Source: JBJKRF01 sp046704785 (GTDB lineage: Bacteria; Chloroflexota; Anaerolineae; Anaerolineales; Villigracilaceae). Taken from it: DNA of 37,977 nucleotides. Location of the stretch: NCBI GenBank assembly GCA_046704785.1, contig JBJKRF010000044.1, positions 1-37,977 on the forward strand, read 5' to 3'. Below, piece after piece: positions 29,284 through 37,977 of this stretch. Within the stretch, counting starts at the first letter, position 1, and every line of letters starts with the position of its first letter. The position numbers and the translations under genes were made by a program. The notes under the pieces were generated by a model. It saw only the letters and a list, made by a program, of their open reading frames with translations. It ran no database searches and had not been told where the DNA came from.

Positions 29284-30135
29284 TCAACCGTTTTGCGAAG
29301 GCGACTCAGGCGTTTGGATGGGCATCCCCTCAAAATGGAAGTTGTCGAATGAAACACCCAATGAATGGAGCCCAACCACCAGCCCAACGTGCCCGGCCCC
29401 GCTGGGAATTTCGAGCATTTTCACCGGGCTGTCGTTGATGCTGATATTGATAACGTCTGTATCCTTTTTGGTGTCACTGGCGCTCACTTCTACAGCAATG
29501 TGGTTGGTAAGCAAGCCGGGATGAAGCTGCCCTGTGGGCACGTAACCCTTTGGGAGCAGTTCGTGCCAGGCGTCCCACGAACCCCCTTCTTTGGAATCAT
29601 AGAGCCATACGCCGTAGACCTGCCAGGTCGTTATTTCCAGGTCGATAAAGCTGCCGTTGTCTTCCCGAAGGACGAGCCCGAACCCGCGATCAGACGGCCC
29701 CGTAACGTAAGTGGCGTCAACCGACATTTTGTAGTCGCGCACCACCCCACAGTCTTTGCACAAAGTAATGTAACCCTGTGCGCTGTTTGATGAAGGATAC
29801 GGGCCCATTTGCAGCGCGCCGTTTTTGATAGCGCAGACCTGGCAACCCTGCCAACGGTCGCTCAAGGAATCGAACGGGTCGTCAATGACCAGCGGACCGG
29901 GCGTCGGCGTGACCGTCGGTGTGGGCGTGAAGGTAGGTGTAATGGTCGGCGTATTGGAAGGTTGGGCAAGCGCCGTCTCGGTGCCCGCAAGCGCCGTCGC
30001 GGTGCTTTGTACAACAGCAGCCTGCGTTTCGATGCCATGTTGCTGCGCCGGACTCTGGATCGAAGAAAAAGAGCAGGCGAGCGAAGCAGCCAGAAGCGCA
30101 AAAAAGGCCAAAAGGACAAAACGGGATTTCATCAT
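29284..30135 (-). CDS. Lipoprotein with LamG-like (concanavalin-fold) domain
   Basis: A 283-residue lipoprotein. The start at 30135 (or the next ATG at 30132) is chosen because AAGGAAG lies just upstream and because the protein then begins with a lipoprotein signal, MMKSRFVLLAFFALLAASLAC, lipidated at C21. A Thr/Ala-rich helical stretch and a Pro/Thr linker (TPTITPTFTPTPTVTPTPG) lead to a beta-sandwich domain of the laminin-G / glycosidase-associated kind: FDSLSDRWQGCQVCAIKNGA, DRGFGLVLREDNGSFIDLEI and HIAVEVSASDTKKDTDVINI. Cys pairs CQVC and CKDC could form disulfides or bind metal. Domain assignment is from strand pattern only; carbohydrate binding is likely but unproven. Confidence 0.75.
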   Translation of the reverse strand: MMKSRFVLLAFFALLAASLACSFSSIQSPAQQHGIETQAAVVQSTATALAGTETALAQPSNTPTITPTFTPTPTVTPTPGPLVIDDPFDSLSDRWQGCQVCAIKNGALQMGPYPSSNSAQGYITLCKDCGVVRDYKMSVDATYVTGPSDRGFGLVLREDNGSFIDLEITTWQVYGVWLYDSKEGGSWDAWHELLPKGYVPTGQLHPGLLTNHIAVEVSASDTKKDTDVINISINDSPVKMLEIPSGAGHVGLVVGLHSLGVSFDNFHFEGMPIQTPESPSQNG

Positions 30136-30308
30136 ATCTTCCTTTCGGAGTTGTATTTTAAAGGGGAAGCGCGAACCGTATTCCCCCTCGTCGAGTGAAG
30201 TCATTATACTCCGTCAGGTTTGTGAAATAATTACATAATCGTTGGTTCTTTGGAAATCAGCGTGACGAAACAGATAGTTTTGGGGGCGCGCACGGATGAG
30301 GCAAAAAT

Positions 30309-30337
30309 TTCGCAATTTTCACAATGAGCAGTAAAAT
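30309..30337 (+). promoter_or_regulatory. Promoter of sbcC, leaderless
   Basis: TTCGCA (30309-30314), a 17-bp spacer and TAAAAT (30332-30337), then 6 nt and the ATG at 30344. Confidence 0.6.
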
Positions 30338-30343
30338 AGCCCC

Positions 30344-32911
30344 ATGATTCCCATCCGACTGAAAATCGCCGGTTTTCTTTCGTATCGCGACCCCGTCGAG
30401 GTGGATTTCACCTCTTTCGAACTGGCCTGCATCTCCGGGATGAACGGCGCGGGCAAATCATCCCTGTTAGACGCCATCACCTGGAGCCTGTTCGGGCAGG
30501 CGCGCAAACGCGACGAAGCTGTCGTCAACGCGAACAGCGACCTGGCAGAAGTATCCCTGACGTTCGCCTACGAAGAAAACATCTACCGCGTACAGCGCAT
30601 TCTGCCACGCGGCAAGAGCACTGTGCTCGAGTTTCAGATTCTGGATGGGGAACTACCCGACGGGGACTGGCGGCCGCTCAGCGAACGCACCCTGCGCGAA
30701 ACGCAGGCCCGCATCGAGCGCATCCTGCACCTCGATTACGACACCTTCATCAACGCCTCGTTCTTCCTGCAAGGCAAGGCCGACCAGTTCACCCAGCAGC
30801 GTCCCGCCGACCGCAAGCGCATTCTGTCCAGCGTATTAGGCCTGGAGACCTGGGAGACCTATCGAGAACACACCGCCGACCGCCGCAAAACGCGGGAAGG
30901 CGATTTGAAGACCATCGATGGCCGCCTGGAAGAGATCAATGCCGAACTGGCCGAAGAAAATATTCGCACGGCGCGACTAAGCGAATTAGAAAAGCAACTC
31001 GAGAAGCTGGCTGCTACGCGCAAGTCACAGGAAACACTGCTGAACCAGACGCGGCAGATGAAGACACTGTTGGCCGAGCAACGCAAACGCGTGGACGAAT
31101 TGGCCGGACAACTGGAAAAAATCCGCCAGAATCGAGGCTCCCTTCGAGCCCGTCTCGCTGCGCGGGAGGCGGAATACGGGGCCCAGGCCGCGCTGCTCGA
31201 ACGCGCCGCCGAAGTCGAGTCCGCTTACCAGGCCTGGGAGGCAGCCCGCGCCGACCTGGAAAAATGGGAGACGACCGCCGCGCAGTTCCGCGAGGCCGAA
31301 AAGCAGCGCCAACCCCATCTCGACGCCATCAACGCCGAACGCGCCCGTCTCGCGCAGGAGCGCGAAACGCTGCTGGCGCAGAAAACCACGCTCGACAGTC
31401 GCCGGGCAGAAATCGATGCGCTGAAAACCCAACTGGAGGCCGCCGAAAAGGCCCTGGCCGAAGCCGAGGCCGATGTGGCCCGCCGCGCCGAATTGGACGA
31501 GAAGCTACGCAGCCAGCGTGAGAATCTGGTGGCGCTGGATGGCGAGAACAAACGCCTGAAACTCGAAATGGACGAAATCAAAACCCGCATCGGCCAGATC
31601 AGCGAGATCGAAGGCGCAGCCTGCCCCTTGTGCGGCCAACCCCTGAGCGACGAACACCGCCAGTCCACGCTGGAGCAACTCAACCAGCAGGGCAAAGACA
31701 TGGGCGACCGGTGGCGCGCCAACAAAACCCAGATGGAAACCCTGACGAAAGAAGTGGACGAACTAACGAGTCACTTAGGCACTTTTACCCAGGCCGAGGA
31801 CGAACGCGTGGCCCGCGCCGGGCAGGTCTCGTCGCTGACGGAGAAATTGGAGGCGGCCACCCAGGCTGCTGCCGCATGGGAAAGGCAAGGGGCAAAACGC
31901 CTGGCCGAAGTTGAGAAACTGCTCGAAAAAGAAGCCTACGCGCCCGAAGCGCGCGCTGCGCTGGCCAAAATAGACTCCAAACTGGCCGCGTTGGGCTACG
32001 ACGCTGCCGCGCACGACGCCACGCGCCGGGCCGAGGGGCAAGGCCGCGCCGCCGAATCCGAGTTTCGCAAGCTGGAAGCCGCGCGCGCCGCACTGGCCCC
32101 GCTCGAGCGCGAGGTCGGAGAATTGCGCATCCAGATCGAGACGCTGCAAGCCGAACTCGCAAAACAGGAGGATACCTACGCTGAAGCCGCCGCTTCACTG
32201 GCCCAGTCGGAAGCGCAGGCCCCGGACCTGGAATCCGCTGAAAGGGCGTTCTACGATCTACAGGAGCAGGAAAACCGCCTCGGGTTGGAAGTGGGCGGCG
32301 CGCGACAACTCGTCGCCGTGTTGGACAGTCGCCGGAGTCAAAAGAAGCAATATGTGGCGCAGCGCGAGCACATCTCGCGTGAGATTGGCCGCCATAAGAC
32401 GCTCGAACGGGCTTTCGGCAAGGACGGCGTCCCGGCGCTGCTGATCGAGCAGGCCCTGCCGCAGATCGAGGAAAAGGCCAACGAGCTGCTCGAACGCCTG
32501 TCCAACGGAGCCATGTCGGTGCGTTTCGTGACCCAGGCCGAATACAAGGACAAGAAACGCGAAGACCTGAAGGAAACGCTCGACATCCAAATCAGCGATG
32601 GCGCCGGCACGCGTGACTACGAGATGTTCTCCGGCGGCGAGGCCTTCCGCGTCAATTTTGCCATCCGGCTGGCGCTTTCCGAGGTGCTGGCCCGTCGCAC
32701 CGGCGCGCGCCTGCAAACGCTGGTCATTGACGAGGGTTTCGGCTCGCAGGACGTGCAGGGGCGCCAGCGCCTGATCGAAGCCATCAACCTGGTCAAAGAT
32801 GACTTCGCCAAGGTTCTGGTCATCACCCACCTGGAGGAACTCAAGGAAGCCTTTCCCAACCGCATCGAAGTCGAAAAAACCGAGCGGGGATCGAGCGTAC
32901 GCGTACTCTAA
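30344..32911 (+). CDS. sbcC: SbcC/Rad50-type DNA-repair ATPase
   Basis: An 855-residue SMC-like ATPase. The Walker A is GMNGAGKSS (32-40), the Q-loop region FFLQGKADQF follows near 140, and two long coiled coils flank the zinc hook CPLCG (C427, C430) at the middle. The C-terminal lobe has the ABC signature FSGGE (S763) and Walker B LVIDEG (D796, E797). With a nuclease partner (SbcD/Mre11) it cuts hairpins and protein-blocked DNA ends. No sbcD gene adjoins it, which is unusual since the two normally form an operon. The start is fixed by a leaderless promoter. The stop overlaps the ATG of the next gene (TAATG), so it is cotranscribed with glycosyltransferase genes. Confidence 0.93.
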   Translation: MIPIRLKIAGFLSYRDPVEVDFTSFELACISGMNGAGKSSLLDAITWSLFGQARKRDEAVVNANSDLAEVSLTFAYEENIYRVQRILPRGKSTVLEFQILDGELPDGDWRPLSERTLRETQARIERILHLDYDTFINASFFLQGKADQFTQQRPADRKRILSSVLGLETWETYREHTADRRKTREGDLKTIDGRLEEINAELAEENIRTARLSELEKQLEKLAATRKSQETLLNQTRQMKTLLAEQRKRVDELAGQLEKIRQNRGSLRARLAAREAEYGAQAALLERAAEVESAYQAWEAARADLEKWETTAAQFREAEKQRQPHLDAINAERARLAQERETLLAQKTTLDSRRAEIDALKTQLEAAEKALAEAEADVARRAELDEKLRSQRENLVALDGENKRLKLEMDEIKTRIGQISEIEGAACPLCGQPLSDEHRQSTLEQLNQQGKDMGDRWRANKTQMETLTKEVDELTSHLGTFTQAEDERVARAGQVSSLTEKLEAATQAAAAWERQGAKRLAEVEKLLEKEAYAPEARAALAKIDSKLAALGYDAAAHDATRRAEGQGRAAESEFRKLEAARAALAPLEREVGELRIQIETLQAELAKQEDTYAEAAASLAQSEAQAPDLESAERAFYDLQEQENRLGLEVGGARQLVAVLDSRRSQKKQYVAQREHISREIGRHKTLERAFGKDGVPALLIEQALPQIEEKANELLERLSNGAMSVRFVTQAEYKDKKREDLKETLDIQISDGAGTRDYEMFSGGEAFRVNFAIRLALSEVLARRTGARLQTLVIDEGFGSQDVQGRQRLIEAINLVKDDFAKVLVITHLEELKEAFPNRIEVEKTERGSSVRVL

Positions 32912-34326
32912 TGATGAATTCACTTCTGAACCCTTTTCGCAGCGAAGGGCGAATCTCGCGCCTGTTGCTGGCGCTCTACGTTGCCATCAATTTACTGGTA
33001 CTGGTCAACGTGGCTTTGCAAAGCCCGTTGATCGGCTACGACACAGCCGAACACCTGAAAAACGTCCAAGCGCTGGCGCATTTGAGTTGGCCCACGGCGC
33101 AGCAAAGCCTGGAATTCTTCTCGCCGCCCCTTCCCTATTTCATTCCGGCGATTGTACTGGCAGCCGGCGCCAAGCTGTGGTGGGCAGGCAAAACCGGACA
33201 ACTGGTCAATTTTCTGCTTTCGTTGGGGCTGACCTATTTCCTGCTGCGCTTGTGCGATGACATCGCGCCCGGTGAGAAACGCTTCAAGCTGCTGGCGTTG
33301 GGCTTGTTGGGCTTGATCCCGGCTTACTACAAAACCTTCTCGCAAATGCGCGGCGAACCCTTCCTGGCCTTTTTCGTCCTCTTCGATCTCCATCTGGCCG
33401 TACAGATCTTCATCCGCAAAGAGACCCGACCACGCAATGTCGTCCTGCTCGGGCTGGGGCTGGGGCTGGCAGTGCTCTCGCGCCAATGGGGCTTCTTCCT
33501 GTTCCCGGCCTTGCTGGTGATCGTGCTCCTGCTCACTCTACGCGACCTATCCCATTGGAAGACACGTATTTTCCCACTGGCAGCAGTCCTGGCGCTTTCC
33601 TTCGTAGTCGGAAGCGGATTCTATTTTTACTTGTATAACCAGTATGGCACGTTCACGGCCTTCAACCGCTCTGCCAATCATTCCCCCCAGCCACTCGATT
33701 TCTTCCAGAATCTCGGCAAAGGTAAATTATTCACCGATCCGGTACGACCTACATTCGGCATCCAGTTCATCCCGATTCTCTACAGCGACATCTGGGGCGA
33801 TTATGAGGCCTACTTTTCGATCTATGCCAAGGATACGCGCTACGGCTACGACTCGTACCTACCCGGCTACGAATTGGAGAGCATCCTCCAAAGTGGCCGG
33901 CCACCAGACTGGCTGGAAACGAACCGCTTCACCTTCAACAAATACCTGGGGCGCGTCAACCTGGTTTCTATCCTGCCCAGCTTGCTGTTCCTGGCCGGAT
34001 TCCTGTACGGTCTGTACCTGCTCTGGCCGCTCGTACACGCCCCCGACGGGCGCGCCTATACTTTTGGCCTGATTTCGCTATTCACATTGATCTCGGTGGT
34101 TGGCTACCTGTGGTTCGTCTTTAGTTATCCCAACCTGGGCGACGGCGATACCATCAAGGCAGTGTACGTGTCTTACCTGTTCCCGCTCGTCGCGCTCCAG
34201 ACGGCAGCACTGTTGCAAAAAGTACGCACAAAGGGGGTCATCCCCACACTAGGCATTCTCCTGGCATTGATCGCGCTGTACGACCTGCCCGCCATGCTCA
34301 CCCATTTTATCGAGTTCCCGCACTGA
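32911..34326 (+). CDS. Polytopic membrane glycosyltransferase-like protein (GT39/ArnT type)
   Basis: A 471-residue protein with about 10 transmembrane helices. A first-loop YDTAEHLKN motif (Asp followed by an acidic position and a basic residue) recalls the catalytic Asp loop of GT39/GT83 polyprenyl-phosphate-sugar transferases. Further loops contain FSQMRGEPFLAFF and SRQWGFFLFPALL, also common in this superfamily, and a large outer loop lies around FNRSANHSPQ to LETNRFTFN. It would transfer a sugar from a lipid carrier to a protein or glycolipid on the outer face. It overlaps sbcC by 1 nt and the GT2 gene by 1 nt, so it is tightly coupled. Acceptor unknown. Confidence 0.75.
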   Translation: MMNSLLNPFRSEGRISRLLLALYVAINLLVLVNVALQSPLIGYDTAEHLKNVQALAHLSWPTAQQSLEFFSPPLPYFIPAIVLAAGAKLWWAGKTGQLVNFLLSLGLTYFLLRLCDDIAPGEKRFKLLALGLLGLIPAYYKTFSQMRGEPFLAFFVLFDLHLAVQIFIRKETRPRNVVLLGLGLGLAVLSRQWGFFLFPALLVIVLLLTLRDLSHWKTRIFPLAAVLALSFVVGSGFYFYLYNQYGTFTAFNRSANHSPQPLDFFQNLGKGKLFTDPVRPTFGIQFIPILYSDIWGDYEAYFSIYAKDTRYGYDSYLPGYELESILQSGRPPDWLETNRFTFNKYLGRVNLVSILPSLLFLAGFLYGLYLLWPLVHAPDGRAYTFGLISLFTLISVVGYLWFVFSYPNLGDGDTIKAVYVSYLFPLVALQTAALLQKVRTKGVIPTLGILLALIALYDLPAMLTHFIEFPH

Positions 34327-35495
34327 TGAACCTGATGCTGTTGCTCTCGACGTTGCTTTGCCTGGCCGCGCTGGCTATTATCTACTGGCTGCACAACCAG
34401 TACCACCTCGACATCCTCGTCGAGCCGGTTCCGCCGCCTGCCGACGCGCCGCTCATTTCGGTACTGATCCCGGCCCGCAACGAGGCGCGCAACATCCGTC
34501 GCTGCGTGGAGGCCGTCCTGGCGCAAACTTATCCAAACTTTGAAGTGATCGTGCTGGATGACCGCTCGACGGACTCCACGCCCGGAATCCTGGCGACGCT
34601 CTCCGCGCGGGAGCCCCGTCTGGTGGTTTTACTGGGAGACGAACTCCCCACAGGCTGGGCCGGAAAACCCCACGCTTTGTACCAGGCTGCCAACGCCGCC
34701 CAGGGCGATTGGTTGTGCTGCCTCGATGCCGACACCTTCCTGGCCCCGGAAGCGTTGGCGGCCGCCTTTGCCAAGGCCCGCGAAACCAGCGCAGACCTGT
34801 TCACCATGTTGACATTTCAGATAACCGGCAGTTTTTGGGAAAAGACCGTCTTACCGCTGGTGATGACCGCCCTTTCGGTAGGTTTTTCTCCACGCAAAAC
34901 CAACGATCCGACACGGCGTGACGCCATCGCCAACGGCCAATTCATGCTGATTCGGCGCAGCGTCTACGAGGCGCTAGGCGGATTCGAAAGCCTGAAAGGG
35001 AGTATCGTCGAGGACAAGGCCCTGGCCGAACGCGTCAAGTGGAGCGGTCATGGTCTGATCCTGGCGGATGGCCGTCGCGTGGCACACACGCGCATGTACA
35101 CTTCGTTGGCCGAACTGTGGGAGGGCTGGACGAAAAATATCTATCTGGGCCTGAAAGATCAGCCTGGCCTGTTGGCGCTGGGAGTCTTTGGCGCCCTGGT
35201 AACCTTGACAACCGCGCTCTTTCTGCCGCTTTGGCCGCTGCTGGGGCTGGAATGGTCGCTGAGCGGCGGCAGCTGGATCGGCGTGGCTGTCATCCTGGAG
35301 GCTCTGCTGGTTTGGGGATTCCTGGTCTATGTGCGAGTTCGCGTGGCGCGTGCCATGGGCATCTCCGGCTGGTACGCGCTGACGACGCCACTCGGTGCGG
35401 GCATCTTTGCCGCCATGATGGTCGTCTCCGCGTGGAACGTCCTTTCCGGGCACGGCGTCACCTGGAAAGGACGCGTCTATCGCCAACGCAGGTAA
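34326..35495 (+). CDS. GT2-family glycosyltransferase (HpnB/CrtQ-like)
   Basis: A 389-residue membrane-bound inverting glycosyltransferase. An N-terminal helix (4-22) precedes a GT-A domain with ISVLIPARNEARNIRRCVEA (44-63), the nucleotide-binding DDRSTD (78-83), GWAGKPHAL (110-118), the metal-binding DAD (134-136) and the acceptor-side ED (229-230) in SIVEDKALAERVK. Several transmembrane helices end the protein. The arrangement and the GWAGKPHA motif resemble hopanoid-associated HpnB and carotenoid CrtQ enzymes, so a lipid or isoprenoid acceptor is likely. The TGATG overlap with the preceding gene suggests the two act on the same glycolipid or glycoprotein. Confidence 0.85.
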   Translation: MNLMLLLSTLLCLAALAIIYWLHNQYHLDILVEPVPPPADAPLISVLIPARNEARNIRRCVEAVLAQTYPNFEVIVLDDRSTDSTPGILATLSAREPRLVVLLGDELPTGWAGKPHALYQAANAAQGDWLCCLDADTFLAPEALAAAFAKARETSADLFTMLTFQITGSFWEKTVLPLVMTALSVGFSPRKTNDPTRRDAIANGQFMLIRRSVYEALGGFESLKGSIVEDKALAERVKWSGHGLILADGRRVAHTRMYTSLAELWEGWTKNIYLGLKDQPGLLALGVFGALVTLTTALFLPLWPLLGLEWSLSGGSWIGVAVILEALLVWGFLVYVRVRVARAMGISGWYALTTPLGAGIFAAMMVVSAWNVLSGHGVTWKGRVYRQRR

Positions 35496-35729
35496 CGCCA
35501 GGTAATCACAGTCCCCTACCGGCACAGCAGTGACATACGAGATGTATATTATAATCACCACGGTTACACCACAAAGGCGTGAACGGGTCGATAATTTACC
35601 TGAAAGTCCGTTCGCGTCATTCATCAGAGCTGTTATCGGGCAATGAATCAGCCATAGAATCTACGCCAAACTTATACCCATCGCGGGCACAATATGTATT
35701 TCATCACCAGTCAGCGGAGTTGAGGACGG
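35496..35729. other. Intergenic region before the last membrane protein gene
   Basis: No gene seen. A perfect TATAAT at about 35550 could be part of a promoter, but no -35 box is at good distance. Confidence 0.3.
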
Positions 35730-37766
35730 ATGAAGCAAGCCATTCAAAAATTATTCAAGAACGAGACTTTCCTGGCAATTTTGCTGGTTTTCCTTACAAC
35801 CGTGGTGACCTATGGGATCAGCATCCCTAAACTGGGATACTATTACGATGACTGGTACCTGTTGTGGTCTGGGCAGGCGCGCGGGGCGGGGAGTATTATC
35901 TCACTATTCAGCACGGACCGGCCCTTCATGGGAGTCGTCTACTCGGTCGTCTACCGTCTGCTGGGCGACACGGCGCTTAACTGGCAACTATACGCATTGT
36001 TATGGCGGTTTATCGGTGGATTGGCATTCTTTTGGATTCTGCGCCTGTTATGGCCGAAGAACAAATATCTCATCACCCTGATGACGGTGCTTTTCATCGT
36101 CTATCCGGGTTTTCTTTCCCAGCCGGACGCCGCCACAAAACAAAATCACTTGTATGGATTCGGCACTGCGCTACTCTCCATTGCATTCATGCTCCAAGGG
36201 ATCAAAACAAAAGGTAGGCTGCGGGGAATTCTCTGTGAATTGGTGTCTTTCGTTCTGGCCGTAAATTATTTCTTCATTTACGAATACATGATCGGGCTGG
36301 AAGGAATGCGTCTGGCGTTATTGGGGTATGCCCTGTACCAAGAGGGTTTCAAACCGGTCCGTTCGCTGGCAAAAGAAACGTTCAAAAGATGGTGGCCTTA
36401 CCTGATTGCGATGGCCGGCTTCCTGTACTGGCGCTTGTTCATCTTCGAAGGGACCCGCCATGCAACCAATCCGGTCAATCTGGCCGACAGTTATTTGAGC
36501 AACTTACGCCACATGGTCATCCGTCTGGTTCTCGAAACAGGAAAAGATTTCCTGAATACCTCGATCTTCGCCTGGTTTGTAAAACCCTACCTGCTGCTTT
36601 CCAGTGCGCAATATTCCGACCTGGGTATCGCAGCGCTGGTCACCGTGGTCGTGATCGGGTTGGTTTTGCTCTACCTGTTCATACTCCAGAAAGTCTGGGG
36701 CATCGACTATCGGCAGGAGGAAGGCGTCCGACCCTTCAAGGAATTCATCTGGATAGGTGCCTTTAGCGTCATCTGCGCGGTCGCGCCGGTTGTCGCCGCC
36801 GGGCGAGATGTGGACTTGGCCGACCCCTACAAGAGCTACGGGCTCCATCCAATGGGCGGGGCCATAATGCTCCTGGCTGGGCTGGCATTGATGATGATCC
36901 AGCCAAAATTCCGCAGGTTGGTCTTGCTGGTTTTAATTGGGGTTTCCGTTTCAACCCAGGTACTGAACGCAGATTATTGGGAACGTTTCTGGAATTACGA
37001 ACAGCAGACGTGGTGGCAGCTTTCCTGGCGCGCGCCCGATATCAAGAATGGTACCGTACTGATGGTCTACCTTCCAGACGGCTACCGCTTGCAGCAAGAT
37101 TACGAGACCTGGGGGCCGGCCAACCTGATCTACCGACCTGGCGCAGCAGCGACGCCTGCTATTCAGGGAGAGGTTCTCAACCGCTCAACCGCTTACGACA
37201 TTTTCAAGGGAACTGTCACTTCCAATTACATGCGTGATATTCCCATGCATCGAGACTTTCACAATCTACTTCTGGTTACAGTGCCTTCGAGCACATCCTG
37301 CGCCCACGTCATTGACGGAACACTCCCCGTCTACTCAGCGGACGAGGATTTGCTTGTACAACAAGTCGGCACTTATTCTCATGCCAGCCAGATCGTCACG
37401 ACAGGGACGCCGCATATACCACCTGCTCCCATCTTTGGCACAGAGCCGCCACACGACTGGTGTTACTATTATCAGAAAGCTTCCCTGGCCCGACAGGCGG
37501 GCGACTGGAAGAAAATTGGCAAACTATATGACCAAGTAACAGCATTACACCTGGATGCAGGAGACCAATCTGAATTAATACCGTTTTTCGAGGGTCTGGT
37601 CAACTTGGGAAGGTACGATGACGCCAGTAAGCTATTCAGCCGGGGGATCAAGGGACGAACCGAGTTGCGCCTTCCGCTATGCACAACCCTGAACCAGGAC
37701 CCCGGCTACCCACCATCGTTTGGCTACAATTATCAAAAGATTTTCGAGATCTTATGTAACTCCTGA
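35730..37766 (+). CDS. Large polytopic membrane protein, probable glycosyltransferase-like
   Basis: A 678-residue protein. The first two thirds hold about 10-11 transmembrane helices. The loop after the first helix, LGYYYDDWYLLWSGQ, has the paired Asp typical of polytopic GT-C glycosyltransferases and their relatives. A soluble C-terminal domain of about 230 residues follows, beginning near NGTVLMVYLPDGYRLQQDYE. It ends in helical repeats (DWKKIGKLYDQVTALHLDAG, EGLVNLGRYDDASKLFSRGI) similar to TPR pairs. GAGG-type ribosome-binding sequence precedes the ATG. No exact family is recognised. Given the adjacent GT39-like and GT2 genes, a role in surface glycan assembly is a reasonable inference. 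It has a separate transcription start. Confidence 0.75.
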   Translation: MKQAIQKLFKNETFLAILLVFLTTVVTYGISIPKLGYYYDDWYLLWSGQARGAGSIISLFSTDRPFMGVVYSVVYRLLGDTALNWQLYALLWRFIGGLAFFWILRLLWPKNKYLITLMTVLFIVYPGFLSQPDAATKQNHLYGFGTALLSIAFMLQGIKTKGRLRGILCELVSFVLAVNYFFIYEYMIGLEGMRLALLGYALYQEGFKPVRSLAKETFKRWWPYLIAMAGFLYWRLFIFEGTRHATNPVNLADSYLSNLRHMVIRLVLETGKDFLNTSIFAWFVKPYLLLSSAQYSDLGIAALVTVVVIGLVLLYLFILQKVWGIDYRQEEGVRPFKEFIWIGAFSVICAVAPVVAAGRDVDLADPYKSYGLHPMGGAIMLLAGLALMMIQPKFRRLVLLVLIGVSVSTQVLNADYWERFWNYEQQTWWQLSWRAPDIKNGTVLMVYLPDGYRLQQDYETWGPANLIYRPGAAATPAIQGEVLNRSTAYDIFKGTVTSNYMRDIPMHRDFHNLLLVTVPSSTSCAHVIDGTLPVYSADEDLLVQQVGTYSHASQIVTTGTPHIPPAPIFGTEPPHDWCYYYQKASLARQAGDWKKIGKLYDQVTALHLDAGDQSELIPFFEGLVNLGRYDDASKLFSRGIKGRTELRLPLCTTLNQDPGYPPSFGYNYQKIFEILCNS

Positions 37767-37977
37767 GTACAAAAACGGCCAATCAGTGCTATACCAATTG
37801 CCGACCACTGCCGGCCAATCGTACGAGGGTTTAGCAATTGCTGAATTGCCGCAGCAATTCCAAATTTGGAACCAGTGAATTTAACGCAAAGCCGCCAAGA
37901 CGCCAAGTTTTTTCGACTTTTCCCCATAAAATCGACGGAAAGGCCGATTAGCCTCACAACGGAGCAAATTTCTTAAG
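37767..37977. other. Non-coding right edge with a GCCAAGACGCCAAG repeat
   Basis: No gene seen. The stretch around 37883-37909 (ACGCAAAGCCGCCAAGACGC followed by CAAG) belongs to a repeat type found between genes in many environmental bacteria. Confidence 0.4.

Overview
This window most likely comes from a member of the Chloroflexota, probably Anaerolineae. The reasons are secreted and membrane proteins with long Pro/Thr-rich linkers between a membrane anchor and an outer domain, high-GC core genes, and repeated promoters whose -10 box lies exactly 6 nt before a start codon (leaderless transcription). The assignment is inference from style, because no rRNA gene is present.

Bases 1 to about 23,350 are accessory DNA. 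They run from an IS66-like end that interrupts a GHKL (MORC/Hsp90-type) ATPase gene coupled to a C5 DNA methyltransferase, through an AbiE toxin-antitoxin pair, a plasmid replication-relaxation protein, a DUF2958 gene and a ParA / ribbon-helix-helix partition cassette. The partition cassette is preceded by about 20 tandem degenerate octamers in strict 8-bp phase, which look like a plasmid centromere. Next come a membrane-anchored FGE-fold protein, a small-gene cluster (coiled coil, second DUF2958 protein, unknown), two large secreted proteins (the second frameshifted), small unknown genes and a PAP2 phosphatase.

From 15.6 to 23.3 kb lies a low-GC, insertion-rich stretch. It has an intact IS of 1,656 bp with 5-bp target duplications, a two-transmembrane protein of unknown function, an internally deleted ISL3 element with a 7-8 bp target duplication, an XRE regulator / radical SAM-SPASM / SDR operon, a group II intron remnant, fragments of two more transposases, an excisionase-like HTH gene, and a tRNA-Arg(CCT) gene that marks the boundary with the core.

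From 23.4 kb onward the window looks chromosomal. One minus-strand run encodes three paralogous M42 aminopeptidases, a cyanophycinase-like S51 protein and a solute-binding lipoprotein, which suggests peptide uptake and breakdown. Two more surface proteins with Pro/Thr-rich segments follow. A plus-strand operon then encodes an SbcC/Rad50 ATPase, a polytopic membrane protein of the GT39 type and a GT2 glycosyltransferase, with a further polytopic protein downstream. The left half looks like an integrated plasmid or ICE-like island next to a tRNA gene. No integrase or conjugation gene is visible, so the true edges probably lie outside the window or have decayed.
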